NCBI GenBank assembly: GCA_016841425.1
Contig: JAENZE010000017.1
Location: 1-52,156, forward strand
Length of the DNA: 52,156 nucleotides
Direction of reading: 5' to 3'
Origin: Syntrophomonas sp.
GTDB lineage: Bacteria > Bacillota > Syntrophomonadia > Syntrophomonadales > Syntrophomonadaceae
The position numbers and the translations under genes were made by a program. Below the pieces are notes generated by a model. The model worked only from the letters and a program-made list of their open reading frames with translations. It made no database searches and had not been told where the DNA came from. This document shows, one piece after another, positions 8,740-16,910 of this stretch; the stretch's first letter is position 1; each line of letters starts with the position of its first letter.

Positions 8740-9090
8740 ATGTACGTAAGCCATATTAAAGAAATACCAGATCAGGAAGTTAATAATCCAGGAGCAGCCT
8801 TAAATGTTGTTAAACAGATACTAGTGGGGCCAGCGCAAGGCTGGCAGGGATGGATGATGCGTGCCTTCACCATAAACGCTGAGGGTTATACTCCCCGTCA
8901 TACCCACCCATGGCCCCATATCAACTATGTTATTAGCGGTAAAGGGACTTTGTTTCTTGAAGGACAGGATTATGAGGTGCAGGCGGGATCTGTAGCTTAT
9001 ATACCTGATAACGCTGAGCACCAGTTCAAAAACAATAGCACCGAAGACTTTACTTTTATTTGTATTGTTCCCGAAGAAGGAGATAAATAG
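8740..9090 (+). CDS. Small cupin-domain protein
   Basis: A 116-residue single-domain cupin. The first cupin motif is HTHPWPHINYVISGKG (His residues near 48, 50 and 54) and the second is GSVAYIPDNAEHQF, which together give the usual metal-binding His set. Such proteins bind a metal and a small ligand, and act as isomerases, dioxygenases or sensors. The specific role cannot be read from sequence. GGAGG precedes the ATG by 7 nt. It lies 64 nt after the unknown 267-residue gene and is followed by a long imperfect inverted repeat. Confidence 0.85.
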   Translation: MYVSHIKEIPDQEVNNPGAALNVVKQILVGPAQGWQGWMMRAFTINAEGYTPRHTHPWPHINYVISGKGTLFLEGQDYEVQAGSVAYIPDNAEHQFKNNSTEDFTFICIVPEEGDK

Positions 9091-9098
9091 ATATCCTG

Positions 9099-9162
9099 GG
9101 GTCAGGCACTAACTTATTAACTTATTACTATAAGTCTCAGGTTAATAAGTAAGTGCTGACCC
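9099..9162. repeat. Long imperfect inverted repeat after the cupin gene
   Basis: Left arm 9099-9121 (GGGTCAGGCACT then AACTTATTAAC) and right arm 9141-9162 (GTTAATAAGT then AAGTGCTGACCC) pair over about 22 bp with two small indels, around a 19-nt loop. There is no T tract, so it is not a standard terminator. The GTCAGGCAC core and TTAAC tail resemble the GGTGCC-N-GGCACC...GTTAA repeats elsewhere in the window. Confidence 0.7.
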
Positions 9163-9178
9163 TACAACAAACAACTGG

Positions 9179-9682
9179 TTATTTGCCTCTCAAGCGAGAA
9201 AACCATGATTTCGGTCTCCCTTCCTGTTCCGCTTTCCAAAGACTTAAGAACTCGGCTATAGTTTTTTCCCTCTCTTCATTTCGCTGGTCGAGTTTTTTTT
9301 CCATCCTATCAAGTCTTTGTTCCATTTTCTTATTCTGTTCAAAAAGGGCCTCATTCTGGTCCATTATTTTAGAGGCTATGGATAATATGTCTGCCAGTTC
9401 AAGATTTGCTTGAGGTCGGGAAGTCTGTAAAGCGGTCTCGCCAGGCGCTCCCTGATCTTCTGTATTTTCCAGAGCCATTTTTATCGCGGTAGTATTTAAT
9501 CCCTTATCTTTAAGCTGCAAAACCAAACGCAGAGTATCTATATCTCTTTCACTATAAAGTCGATCACCGCGTTCATCCCTTTTTATTTTTAGCCTGAGCG
9601 TATTTTCCAGATACCTGAGGGTATGCTGTTCGATTCCCAGCATTTCAGATACCTCGCCAATTTTATAAAATATTTCGTTCAC
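9179..9682 (-). CDS. MerR-family DNA-binding regulator with C-terminal coiled coil
   Basis: A 167-residue protein. Residues 1-70 form a MerR-type winged helix: YKIGEVSEMLGIEQHTLRYLE, then the wing and RLYSERDIDTLRLVLQLKDKG. Residues 100-150 form a charged coiled coil (MDQNEALFEQNKKMEQRLDR), and the tail is basic with Trp. It has no metal-binding Cys set, so it is not a metal sensor of the MerR/CueR kind. The layout recalls MerR-like chromosome-binding proteins as well as ordinary regulators. Start GTG at 9682 follows AAAGG with 6 nt spacing. Five CAGGTR/YACCTG motifs lie in its upstream region and may be its own operators. Confidence 0.8.
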   Translation of the reverse strand: MNEIFYKIGEVSEMLGIEQHTLRYLENTLRLKIKRDERGDRLYSERDIDTLRLVLQLKDKGLNTTAIKMALENTEDQGAPGETALQTSRPQANLELADILSIASKIMDQNEALFEQNKKMEQRLDRMEKKLDQRNEEREKTIAEFLSLWKAEQEGRPKSWFSRLRGK

Positions 9683-9913
9683 CTGTAACCTTTCTCTCTT
9701 TCATTTCATAAATTGTTATCAGGTAAGCTAATAAAGTTAAATACCCGGTAGATTCAAATTTATTACCTGAGAAACATTTGTCAGGTGCTAAAATTCCCAC
9801 CACCATTTATTAAGTTCACAATTAATCTGACAATTAACTTTATTGTTCACCTGTGACTTTCCCTTCCAAATCTATATGCTCGCATTTATATTTTTAGTAT
9901 AATAATGAGCAAA

Positions 9914-9939
9914 GCTGCCCACCGGGCGGCTTTTTTTTT
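9914..9939 (+). terminator. Intrinsic terminator without an obvious upstream gene
   Basis: GCTGCCC-ACC-GGGCGGC forms a 7-bp stem with one G-T pair, followed by nine T residues on the plus strand. The nearest plus-strand gene, the cupin, ends more than 800 nt upstream. The terminator may therefore end a short unannotated RNA. Confidence 0.7.
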
Positions 9940-9950
9940 CCTTTAAGAAT

Positions 9951-9976
9951 GGCCCACGGGGACGGCCCCGTGGGCC
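9951..9976. other. Perfect 11-bp GC-rich hairpin
   Basis: GGCCCACGGGG, loop ACGG, then CCCCGTGGGCC. The stem has no mismatch and no T tract. It sits between two terminators and may be a repeat element or extra termination barrier. Confidence 0.6.
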
Positions 9977-9978
9977 AT

Positions 9979-10012
9979 AAAAAAGGCCTCCCAATATGTG
10001 GGAGGCCTTTTT
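9979..10012. terminator. Bidirectional terminator after acyl-CoA dehydrogenase
   Basis: An A tract, GGCCTCCCA, loop, TGGGAGGCC and a T tract give a 14-bp stem with A/T tails on both sides. It lies directly downstream of the minus-strand acyl-CoA dehydrogenase gene (stop at 10031) and can end its transcript. Confidence 0.85.
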
Positions 10013-10030
10013 AGATAAGTTAAGCAGTAC

Positions 10031-11869
10031 TTAATAATCGAATGATTCTAAAGGAATTTCCAGGGCAGATCTGTCTCCTAACTCAACAATGTCGGTTAAT
10101 AACCATACATTAGGTACTACATTCAGCAGATAATACCGGGCTGACATTACTTTGCCGATATAGAAGTTATAATCGTAATGATCAGATCCAAGCTCATTGG
10201 CTTTCTGGGCGGCCAGAATAGCCTGATCAAGTATACATCTGCCTGCATAGAGCTGAGACAGAGCAGTCAAAATCCGACGAGAATACAGCGGCATCATGCT
10301 GAAATCGCCTTTACCCAGATATCCCTGCATAATCTGCAGGGTCTTGTTCATAGCTTTAAAAGCTTTAATAAATACTTCGAATTCCTTTTTCAGGGTTTCA
10401 TTATCCTTGTTAACTTCATAAAAATCATACATTTCCTTCATGAAGTTCTGGAATGGAACACCTTTACCCATAGTCATTTTGCGTCCGCATAGGTCCAGGG
10501 ATTGGATAAAGTTGGTGCCTTCCCAGATTGAATAAATCTTTATGTCTCTGGCAATCTGAGCTACAGGATATTCCTCACAGTATCCATATCCTCCATAAGC
10601 CTGGATAGCTTCAGCGCAGAGCCACCAGCCTTCATCACTGGGATATGCTTTACACAATGGGGTTGTAATCTCTATAAGCTCATTAGCAGCTTTTCTTCTT
10701 TCGGGGTCCGGATCGTGATGACGAATATCAAAGGCCATATAGGTCTTATAAAACATAGCTCTTATAGCTTCGGCATGGGCTTTACCTAGAAGGAGTGTCC
10801 GGCGGATATCTTCGTGATTGATTATTGCAGTACGCCCCGCTTTAGGATTGGTAAGCAGCCGACCCTGTATTCTATCCTTGGCGTAATCCCTTGCATTATA
10901 CATGGCATTGGCAATACATGACAGAGCCATGTGACCGGTTTCCATACGGGCTTCATTCATCATCTGGAACATCTGGCCCATACCTTCGCCCTTGCCTTCA
11001 TTCTCTAACGGGTTACTACCCAGCAGCCAGCCCCGGCAGGCATTGTTCTCGCCGAAACTCAAAGAGGCTGTACAGGAACCGTGCTGTCCCATCTTATGTT
11101 CAATACCGGTAGTCTCCACATCGTTGGGCTCAAAACTGCCGTCCTCGTTCACCCAATACTTGGGCACTACAAACAGTGAAATGCCTCCGGTTCCTTGTTT
11201 TGCACCTTCAACTCGGGCGAGGTAGAGGTGAATAATATTTTCTGTAAAATCATTGTCTCCAAAGGTAATGAAAATTTTATTACCTTTAATCTTGAAAATC
11301 CTCGGGTCATCAGTAGGTGTAGCTTTGGACAAAATGTCTCCTACGTCAGAACCTGCGCTTGGTTCGGTCAGACACATAGTCCCAGACCAGGTCCCGTCCA
11401 TCATCTTAGGCAGGAACATCGTCTTCAGTTTATCATCACCATAGCTCTGGATTAATCCGGCAGCTCCGCTGGTCAATATGATAGTAGGGCAAAAAGTCGG
11501 GTTGGCAGCACCGATGAGTTCCCATACGGTGGAATGTAAGATATGAGGAAGAACCATAGCATCTTCTGAATGATCTATGTTGCTGGTACCCCAGCCCTCT
11601 TCCTGCAATTGATGGAATAAAGGTCCAAAGGACGGTGAACAGGTTACTTTTCCGTTTTCGAATTTTACCGGATTTTCTTCCCCATCCGTATTAGTAGGTT
11701 CAATAACCTCTTTACACATTTTAAGAATTGGAGCCAGAACTGATTTCACATCACCTTTAGAATAGTAATCCGCAAACTTGGGATAAGCAAATACTTCCTC
11801 GGTAGGAAGCCATTCCTGAAGAATAAATTCCAAATCTCTAGTATTTAGATACGCAAAATTAGCAGCCAT
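10031..11869 (-). CDS. Acyl-CoA dehydrogenase, ~600-residue type
   Basis: A 612-residue FAD-dependent acyl-CoA dehydrogenase of the long bacterial class, with short extra N- and C-terminal domains. It oxidises acyl-CoA to 2-enoyl-CoA, the first step of beta-oxidation. The TEPSAGSDVGDI flavin/substrate motif lies near residue 180. The QAYGGYGYCEEYPVAQIARD and SIWEGTN motifs lie near 430-465; the Glu in WEGTN is the expected catalytic base region. The frame is open for 14 further codons, but GGAGGGGG stands before the ATG at 11869. It is a single gene ending in a strong terminator and is divergent from the acetate-transporter gene. Chain-length specificity is not readable. Confidence 0.93.
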   Translation of the reverse strand: MAANFAYLNTRDLEFILQEWLPTEEVFAYPKFADYYSKGDVKSVLAPILKMCKEVIEPTNTDGEENPVKFENGKVTCSPSFGPLFHQLQEEGWGTSNIDHSEDAMVLPHILHSTVWELIGAANPTFCPTIILTSGAAGLIQSYGDDKLKTMFLPKMMDGTWSGTMCLTEPSAGSDVGDILSKATPTDDPRIFKIKGNKIFITFGDNDFTENIIHLYLARVEGAKQGTGGISLFVVPKYWVNEDGSFEPNDVETTGIEHKMGQHGSCTASLSFGENNACRGWLLGSNPLENEGKGEGMGQMFQMMNEARMETGHMALSCIANAMYNARDYAKDRIQGRLLTNPKAGRTAIINHEDIRRTLLLGKAHAEAIRAMFYKTYMAFDIRHHDPDPERRKAANELIEITTPLCKAYPSDEGWWLCAEAIQAYGGYGYCEEYPVAQIARDIKIYSIWEGTNFIQSLDLCGRKMTMGKGVPFQNFMKEMYDFYEVNKDNETLKKEFEVFIKAFKAMNKTLQIMQGYLGKGDFSMMPLYSRRILTALSQLYAGRCILDQAILAAQKANELGSDHYDYNFYIGKVMSARYYLLNVVPNVWLLTDIVELGDRSALEIPLESFDY

Positions 11870-12543
11870 TTTATTAAACCCCCTCCAATATAAAGGCGAT
11901 CCTTCCAGCATTTTGTATTACCCCTTAATTAATACAAAAAGCATAATAAAGGATGTCCCTCTGTTAAAACGACATAATTGAAATATCCCCCTGTAATAAT
12001 GCTAAGCAAATTTGCCAGTATATTTCTCCCTAACCACCCCCGATATCAGAAAGCCTCTTTACTGACAGACATAAATGGTCTTCTTTTCAATTTTTCTTTA
12101 TACCATAAACCTGTCTTAAGCCTTTCTATTAGCGTTTTTAGAATACGTCATCATACGACAGTAAAACAACATAATTCTGGATATTTTCTATATTCTAATG
12201 TTACTATCATATATCCTTTTTGCTGTTAAAAGATTAAATTTTCTAAATAGTCTAATTAATCAGAAGTAAAAGGTAAGCTTATCATAACAATGTCCTATAA
12301 TAAGCCATGTTGTTTCTTATATTAATTATTTTAAGGCTCTTTTCTAAAACTATATATCTGGGGAATGTATAAAATGGCAAAGACTATTTTAAGAAAACAA
12401 TCACAAACAGACAGGATTTTTCAATGATTTGTTGAATATTATTCACTGTTGTTTTATTTGACTCTCATAAATATACTAGAAAGGAGTGAATAATACAGTT
12501 TATTAAGATTATGGGGGGAATATAGTTTTAGGGGGAGGAAATT
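11870..12543. other. Divergent intergenic region between acyl-CoA dehydrogenase and transporter
   Basis: This is a 674-nt AT-rich stretch without a supported gene; an 83-codon frame at 11978-12229 lacks a ribosome-binding site. It must hold the promoters of the two flanking genes. One candidate for the transporter is described separately at 12449-12477. Its length suggests regulatory sites, but none was identified. Confidence 0.5.
12449..12477 (+). promoter_or_regulatory. Candidate sigma-70-type promoter of the acetate-family transporter gene
   Basis: TTGTTT (12449-12454), a 17-bp spacer and TATACT (12472-12477) fit the vegetative consensus in spacing and fairly well in sequence. It would give a leader of about 60 nt before the ATG at 12544. 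Confidence 0.5.
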
Positions 12544-13191
12544 ATGGCTGATTTAAATGAAGTAAAAGTAACCGGACACATACAGGAGACTGTCGCGAAT
12601 CCATCTCCGCTCGGCTTATTAGGTCTTGCGCTGGTCACCCTGATAGCTTCTTCGCAAAAATTAGGAATAACTGACGGCACTCTGTACATCATACCCTGGG
12701 CTTTATTTTTAGGTGCCTCAGCCCAGTTCGTAGCAGGTCTGTATGACTTTAAACACAATAATACTTTTGGCGCTACCGCTTTTTGTGGATATGGTTTCTT
12801 CTGGTTTGCAGTAGCTGTAACCTGGATGATGTCCAATGGCATTATCGGCACCGCTGAAGGAGTTGCCGGGGATTTGCATCAACTCGGCTTCGCATTTCTA
12901 GGCTATTTTATCTTCACTATGTTTATGACAGTAGGATCAATGGGAGCAAATAAAGTTCTCTTCATCATCTTCTTTTTAATTGATTTGCTGTTCCTGGGCC
13001 TCTTTATGAGCACCCTGGGCTGGGGTGGAGAATTCTGGCATGAATTGGCTGCCTATTCGGAATTCCTCATTGCTATAATGTCTTTTTATGGTTCTGCGGC
13101 TACAGTATTGAATACCCACTATGGATATACTGTTCTGCCCGTGGGAACTCCTTTTGGACCATGGCATAGAAAAGCTGCCGCCTTAAAATAA
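12544..13191 (+). CDS. GPR1/FUN34/YaaH family transporter (acetate/succinate permease type)
   Basis: A 215-residue membrane protein with six predicted helices between about residues 25 and 195. The family signature NPSPLGLLGLA lies before helix 1 (usual form NPAPLGL), and FVAGLYDFKHNNTFGATAF follows helix 2. Characterised members carry acetate and other short acids across the cytoplasmic membrane. Fatty-acid oxidisers make acetate as an end product, which fits the divergent acyl-CoA dehydrogenase gene. GGGGGAGG precedes the ATG. The ion coupling and direction of transport are not shown by sequence. Confidence 0.92.
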   Translation: MADLNEVKVTGHIQETVANPSPLGLLGLALVTLIASSQKLGITDGTLYIIPWALFLGASAQFVAGLYDFKHNNTFGATAFCGYGFFWFAVAVTWMMSNGIIGTAEGVAGDLHQLGFAFLGYFIFTMFMTVGSMGANKVLFIIFFLIDLLFLGLFMSTLGWGGEFWHELAAYSEFLIAIMSFYGSAATVLNTHYGYTVLPVGTPFGPWHRKAAALK

Positions 13192-13194
13192 CCT

Positions 13195-13225
13195 GGGAGA
13201 GCGGTTTCGAACCGTCCTCTGTCCC
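13195..13225. other. Hairpin directly after the transporter gene
   Basis: The inner stem CGGTT-TCG-AACCG (13202-13214) is extended by AGAG with CTCT and GGG with CCC across small internal loops. It begins 4 nt after the stop codon. No T tract follows, so it may be a transcript-stabilising 3' structure rather than a terminator. Confidence 0.5.
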
Positions 13226-13402
13226 ATTCAGAATTACACTGTCCTGGCAGTATCGCTCACAAGCTGCTGCTGAATGACAGTTTCCCTGTTATATGACTGT
13301 TAAGTTTAAATATATTAGAAACAAACCCTGCAATATGAGTAGTTCAGTCATATACAAGTACAAGTTACTGTTCAACCGATGATAATTACAATACATGTAA
13401 AC

Positions 13403-13430
13403 GAGGCTATCCTTTTAGACGGATAGCCTC
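13403..13430. terminator. Terminator-like hairpin between convergent genes
   Basis: GAGGCTATCC, 8-nt loop, GGATAGCCTC: a perfect 10-bp stem between the plus-strand transporter and the minus-strand glucosaminidase-like gene. The T-rich tail is weak on both sides (ATTTCG on plus). Confidence 0.65.
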
Positions 13431-13461
13431 ATTTCGTGCTTTTATGATAAAATACTGATTA

Positions 13462-14430
13462 TTATTGGACGAGTTTTTGTAAACGCAGTACTTCTAATTT
13501 TAATAACTGGTTCTCTTTTTCCAACTGCTCTATTTTCTCGGATTGAGTCATGGTTTGGGTCTGAGTGCTGCCTTTCTGTACTGCCTGATTATAATAGTCA
13601 TTTATTATACTCTGTCCATAACCTACACCCGGTACGGCCCATCTGCCATCAAGATCGCTCCAGGTACTGGCAATCCCCCGACTGACCAGGATAAATCTTG
13701 GATCAACAAGGCTCTTTCCTGCTGGCAGGGGCGATTTACTGGCATAGGCATAAAGATGCTGAATATGGGCTTCAACGCCATCAGCGCGGGTTTTAAAAAT
13801 GGCCCCATGGACTCCCTCGGTAAACCATATCCGGGCAGGATCGGCTCCGCGAAGGTCTTCGCTGCCCGTGGCCGCAGCGCCAGTAGCACTTAATCCACAA
13901 TAGTTGTTCTGATATGCCTGTACCAGACCACCGTATTTCCACCATCCGGTTTCCTTGGCGGCCTGACAAAAAGCAATATCGCCTCTTATACCATAATCCT
14001 TGGCAATTTCCAGATATAGCTCCGGCAGATCGGCAGGAGCCTGTGGATTGTTGGCCAGCATCAATTTTCTAAGGGTCTCGGCCTTGACAGCAGAAGTCCC
14101 CAGTATTGAAATCTCTCCATCTTGAGGTATAACATCTGTTCCATTATTCTCTTCGATAATATCCAGGGCTGGATTAGTTATTTTAACGTGTCGATTTACC
14201 CCATCCCATTCTACATCCATTCCCAATCCTTCGCTGATAGCTCTAATAGGTACCATGGTTCGGCTGTTAATGATCACAGGTTGAACATCAGAATATATTT
14301 CGCTGCCATTGATAAATATCTTGATCACCTGCTGGGCATGTACAGACGCAGGACCTAAAAAACTAATTACTGTAAAAACCAATATCACCGCTGTAATCAA
14401 GCCTGTTGCGACACACTTTCTCCTTGTCAA
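13462..14430 (-). CDS. Secreted glucosaminidase-like protein with copper-amine-oxidase-N stalk domain
   Basis: A 322-residue exported protein. A signal peptide (residues 1-33, ending near VHAQQ) is followed by a copper_amine_oxidase_N-type domain (about 36-87; MVPIRAISEGLGMDVEWD), common in Clostridia surface proteins. A glucosaminidase/NAMLAA-4-type domain follows (about 130-285; IAFCQAAKETGWWKYGG with the likely catalytic Glu near 162). The C-terminus is a short leucine-zipper-like coiled coil (residues 298-322). It probably cuts peptidoglycan glycan strands during wall turnover. Start TTG at 14430 has GGAGG 8 nt upstream. It is transcribed alone. Confidence 0.85.
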   Translation of the reverse strand: MTRRKCVATGLITAVILVFTVISFLGPASVHAQQVIKIFINGSEIYSDVQPVIINSRTMVPIRAISEGLGMDVEWDGVNRHVKITNPALDIIEENNGTDVIPQDGEISILGTSAVKAETLRKLMLANNPQAPADLPELYLEIAKDYGIRGDIAFCQAAKETGWWKYGGLVQAYQNNYCGLSATGAAATGSEDLRGADPARIWFTEGVHGAIFKTRADGVEAHIQHLYAYASKSPLPAGKSLVDPRFILVSRGIASTWSDLDGRWAVPGVGYGQSIINDYYNQAVQKGSTQTQTMTQSEKIEQLEKENQLLKLEVLRLQKLVQ

Positions 14431-14819
14431 TTACTGCACCTCCAGATTATGTACTAAATCTATTAAATTCACCCCCGGTGTAGTAAAATCCTGCTGTCCT
14501 GAATAAATATCAGTCTTGTCTAAACCTATACTATAAGGATATATGCTCCTCATAAGGGTATAATTACCTTTTTGCTGGGGTCTTAGTGAGACTTTAACCG
14601 CTTTGCTTCTTACGGGCTAGGCTCGGATTATTTTGTCGATGCCATTATTTACATAAGACTATAAAATCAGGGGGTTTTTTACACAATTCGGCTTTAAAAC
14701 ATAAAAATATCGCGGTTTTTCTCTCATAAGAAGACAAGTTTTTCCAGCTTTTTGGTGTATCTTATTTATACATAACAATTATTTCCATTATATATTAGCA
14801 TTCGTGGGGGTGTAAAAAT
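14431..14819. other. Divergent intergenic region upstream of the hybrid kinase
   Basis: No gene is supported in this 389-nt stretch. It separates the minus-strand wall enzyme from the plus-strand histidine kinase and must contain both promoters, but no clear -35/-10 pair was found. A small hairpin, GTCTTAGTGAGAC, lies near 14580. Confidence 0.45.
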
Positions 14820-16865
14820 ATGGCACTAAAGAGAACTAATTACATTATGATGCTTCTTGTACTAATCACTGTTACAACAAATTATTTGGCTGTATATTCA
14901 CTGCACCGTATGGAAACCCTGGTGTTAGTGTACATTACTACATTGGCCTTAGTAATTTCTTTATTTGTTATTTTGCTGCACCAGCAAGTGCAGGAACTCC
15001 TTGCAAAGCTTAATACTGCCAGTTCTAGTAATGTGCCTTATAGTACGCTCCCAGGACCACTTGCTGATATTATGCTGGTTGAGGTATTAAATTCTTTGCC
15101 AGAATGCGTGTTTATTATAGACTGTCACAGCCAAGTTATTTACCATAATGAAGATGCCTATCGCGTGTTTGGTATACAAAAAGGCCAGATATTCACGGAA
15201 GAAACAGCAAACCAGGATTCGCCCTTTGAAAAAAACCAGTTGACTGGCATGCGACAAGCTATAATTAATGGCAGGCAATGCCAGGATCAGCAAACACTAT
15301 ATATAAATGGCGAAACTAAAACTTATTTACACCGGGTTAACCCTATTTACAAGTCAGGCCATATACAAGGAGCAGTTGTCTATTCCAGTGATATTACTAC
15401 ACTAATCAAAAGCCGCAAAGATGCCCAGGCAGCAAATATGGCCAAAAATCAGTTTCTGGCTAATATCAGCCATGAACTGCGCACTCCTTTAATCGGCATA
15501 CTTGGCGCGGTAGAACTGCTGGAACGAAATGCAGTATACGGTTTTGAGACTGAAAACATTAGAATAATTAATGATTGTGGAGAGCAATTACTTGAAATCA
15601 TTAATAAAATATTAAGTGTATCTATGATGGAGATGGGAATAGCAGAATGCCGCCCGGTAGAGTGCAATATCAGAAATGTCCTGGAGCAAATCCTACGATC
15701 AGTATATCCAGCCCTCAATGAAAAGGGATTGAGCATTGGTATTCACATTGATCCTGATCTGCCTGATTATGTAGCAGTTGACCATGATAAACTGCAGCAG
15801 ATTTTACTCAATATCATATTTAACGCAGTTAAGTTTACCCAGAAAGGCGGTATCCAATGTCAGCTCGACTATACTCCAGGCTCTGCATCTTCCTGGATCA
15901 CCATATCCATTAGCGACACGGGAATAGGCATCCCTGAAGATCAATTAGGCAAAATATTTTCCCCTTTTACTCAGGTGGATAATTCGGCCTCCCGTTCTTA
16001 TCCAGGCACTGGATTAGGTTTATATCTCTGCAAGGAATTAGTAGAATTGATGAATGGGGAATTGTGGATAGAAAGCAAACCCCATCAGGGTTCGACCTTC
16101 TATATAAAACTCCCGGTTGAAGAAATAATCGCCCAACCACGACCGGAATCTAAAACTGGAAACCCCCGCTATAATATGGTCGATAATCTATTGTTGGGGT
16201 TCACCCCGGTAAATATTCTGGTAGTGGATGATAACCAGTTAACCCAGAGGATCGTTTGCCAGATACTCCAGAAATATGGTTTTCAGGCAGCAGCTGCCGG
16301 AAATGGTGTAGAATGTTTAGAAATGCTTCAGAACAGTAATTATGACCTCATCCTTATGGATATGCAGATGCCCTTGATGGATGGATATGAAACAACAACG
16401 AAGATTCGCAGCCAGCACAATTATTCTTCCTTACCGGTTATAGCCATTACCGCCAATTCAACCAGTGATGCCCGGGAAAAATGTATGAACTGCGGCTGCA
16501 GCGCCTACATCCCCAAACCATTCAAAGCTGAGGAGTTAATTGATGAGATAAATAGGTGCTTAAATGATATTCCAGCCCGTTCTGATACCACAGCAGATAA
16601 TGACATTATCTGCAATTTGATCCCTGAATTTCTAGACTCCTTGTGTGAATCTATCCATGAACTGGATGAAGCAGTTAAATCCAACAATATTCAGGAGGTA
16701 AAGAGTATAAGTCATGATATCAAGGGCAGTGCAGGTTTATACGGTTTTCATGAGATATCCTCTACTGCAGCCAGGATAGAACAGGCTGCAGGTAAGAATG
16801 AACCTCATGACATAAGTAATTCCTTTTCTCAACTGTGGGATTTATACAAAAAGTTGGGCGCATAA
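14820..16865 (+). CDS. Membrane-bound hybrid sensor histidine kinase (PAS-HisKA-HATPase-REC-Hpt)
   Basis: A 681-residue phosphorelay protein. Two N-terminal membrane helices (about 8-27 and 32-52) are joined by a very short loop, so sensing is probably cytosolic or in the membrane. A PAS domain (about 82-200) leads to HisKA with FLANISHELRTPL (phospho-His near 222). The ATPase domain carries NIIFNAVKFTQ, DTGIGIPEDQ and GTGLGLYLCKEL. A receiver domain follows (about 462-580; VDDNQ, Asp in LILMDMQMPLMDG, Lys in YIPKPF), then an Hpt domain (about 600-681; His in SHDIKGSAGLYGF). Signal passes His-Asp-His to an unlinked response regulator; none is adjacent. A terminator overlaps its stop. Confidence 0.93.
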   Translation: MALKRTNYIMMLLVLITVTTNYLAVYSLHRMETLVLVYITTLALVISLFVILLHQQVQELLAKLNTASSSNVPYSTLPGPLADIMLVEVLNSLPECVFIIDCHSQVIYHNEDAYRVFGIQKGQIFTEETANQDSPFEKNQLTGMRQAIINGRQCQDQQTLYINGETKTYLHRVNPIYKSGHIQGAVVYSSDITTLIKSRKDAQAANMAKNQFLANISHELRTPLIGILGAVELLERNAVYGFETENIRIINDCGEQLLEIINKILSVSMMEMGIAECRPVECNIRNVLEQILRSVYPALNEKGLSIGIHIDPDLPDYVAVDHDKLQQILLNIIFNAVKFTQKGGIQCQLDYTPGSASSWITISISDTGIGIPEDQLGKIFSPFTQVDNSASRSYPGTGLGLYLCKELVELMNGELWIESKPHQGSTFYIKLPVEEIIAQPRPESKTGNPRYNMVDNLLLGFTPVNILVVDDNQLTQRIVCQILQKYGFQAAAAGNGVECLEMLQNSNYDLILMDMQMPLMDGYETTTKIRSQHNYSSLPVIAITANSTSDAREKCMNCGCSAYIPKPFKAEELIDEINRCLNDIPARSDTTADNDIICNLIPEFLDSLCESIHELDEAVKSNNIQEVKSISHDIKGSAGLYGFHEISSTAARIEQAAGKNEPHDISNSFSQLWDLYKKLGA

Positions 16866-16893
16866 AGGGGGATGTTACAAAATCATCCCCCTT
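16865..16893 (+). terminator. Intrinsic terminator of the hybrid kinase gene
   Basis: AAGGGGGATG, 9-nt loop, CATCCCCCTT: a 10-bp stem starting at the stop codon and followed by GTTT. It also separates the kinase from the convergent metF gene. Confidence 0.8.
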
Positions 16894-16910
16894 GTTTCCA
16901 ATTACTCATT

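Larger units (their letters stand above)
9683..10030. promoter_or_regulatory. Regulatory region upstream of merR-like gene with clustered CAGGTR motifs
   Basis: The hexamer CAGGTR or its complement occurs at 9680, 9720, 9764, 9782 and 9848. The pair at 9764 and 9782 is an inverted arrangement with 18-bp spacing. MerR proteins bind inverted repeats in such regions, so autoregulation is plausible. The right part holds three stacked hairpins (9914-9939, 9951-9976, 9979-10012) before the end of the acyl-CoA dehydrogenase gene. Confidence 0.45.

Noticed and set aside
9951-9976. Intrinsic terminator
   Set aside because: The stem is perfect, but there is no T tract on either side; the neighbouring hairpins are the better terminators.
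11978-12229. 83-codon open frame in the long gap before the transporter gene
   Set aside because: No ribosome-binding site, TTG-type start, AT-driven composition and no recognisable motif; it lies in the probable divergent promoter region.
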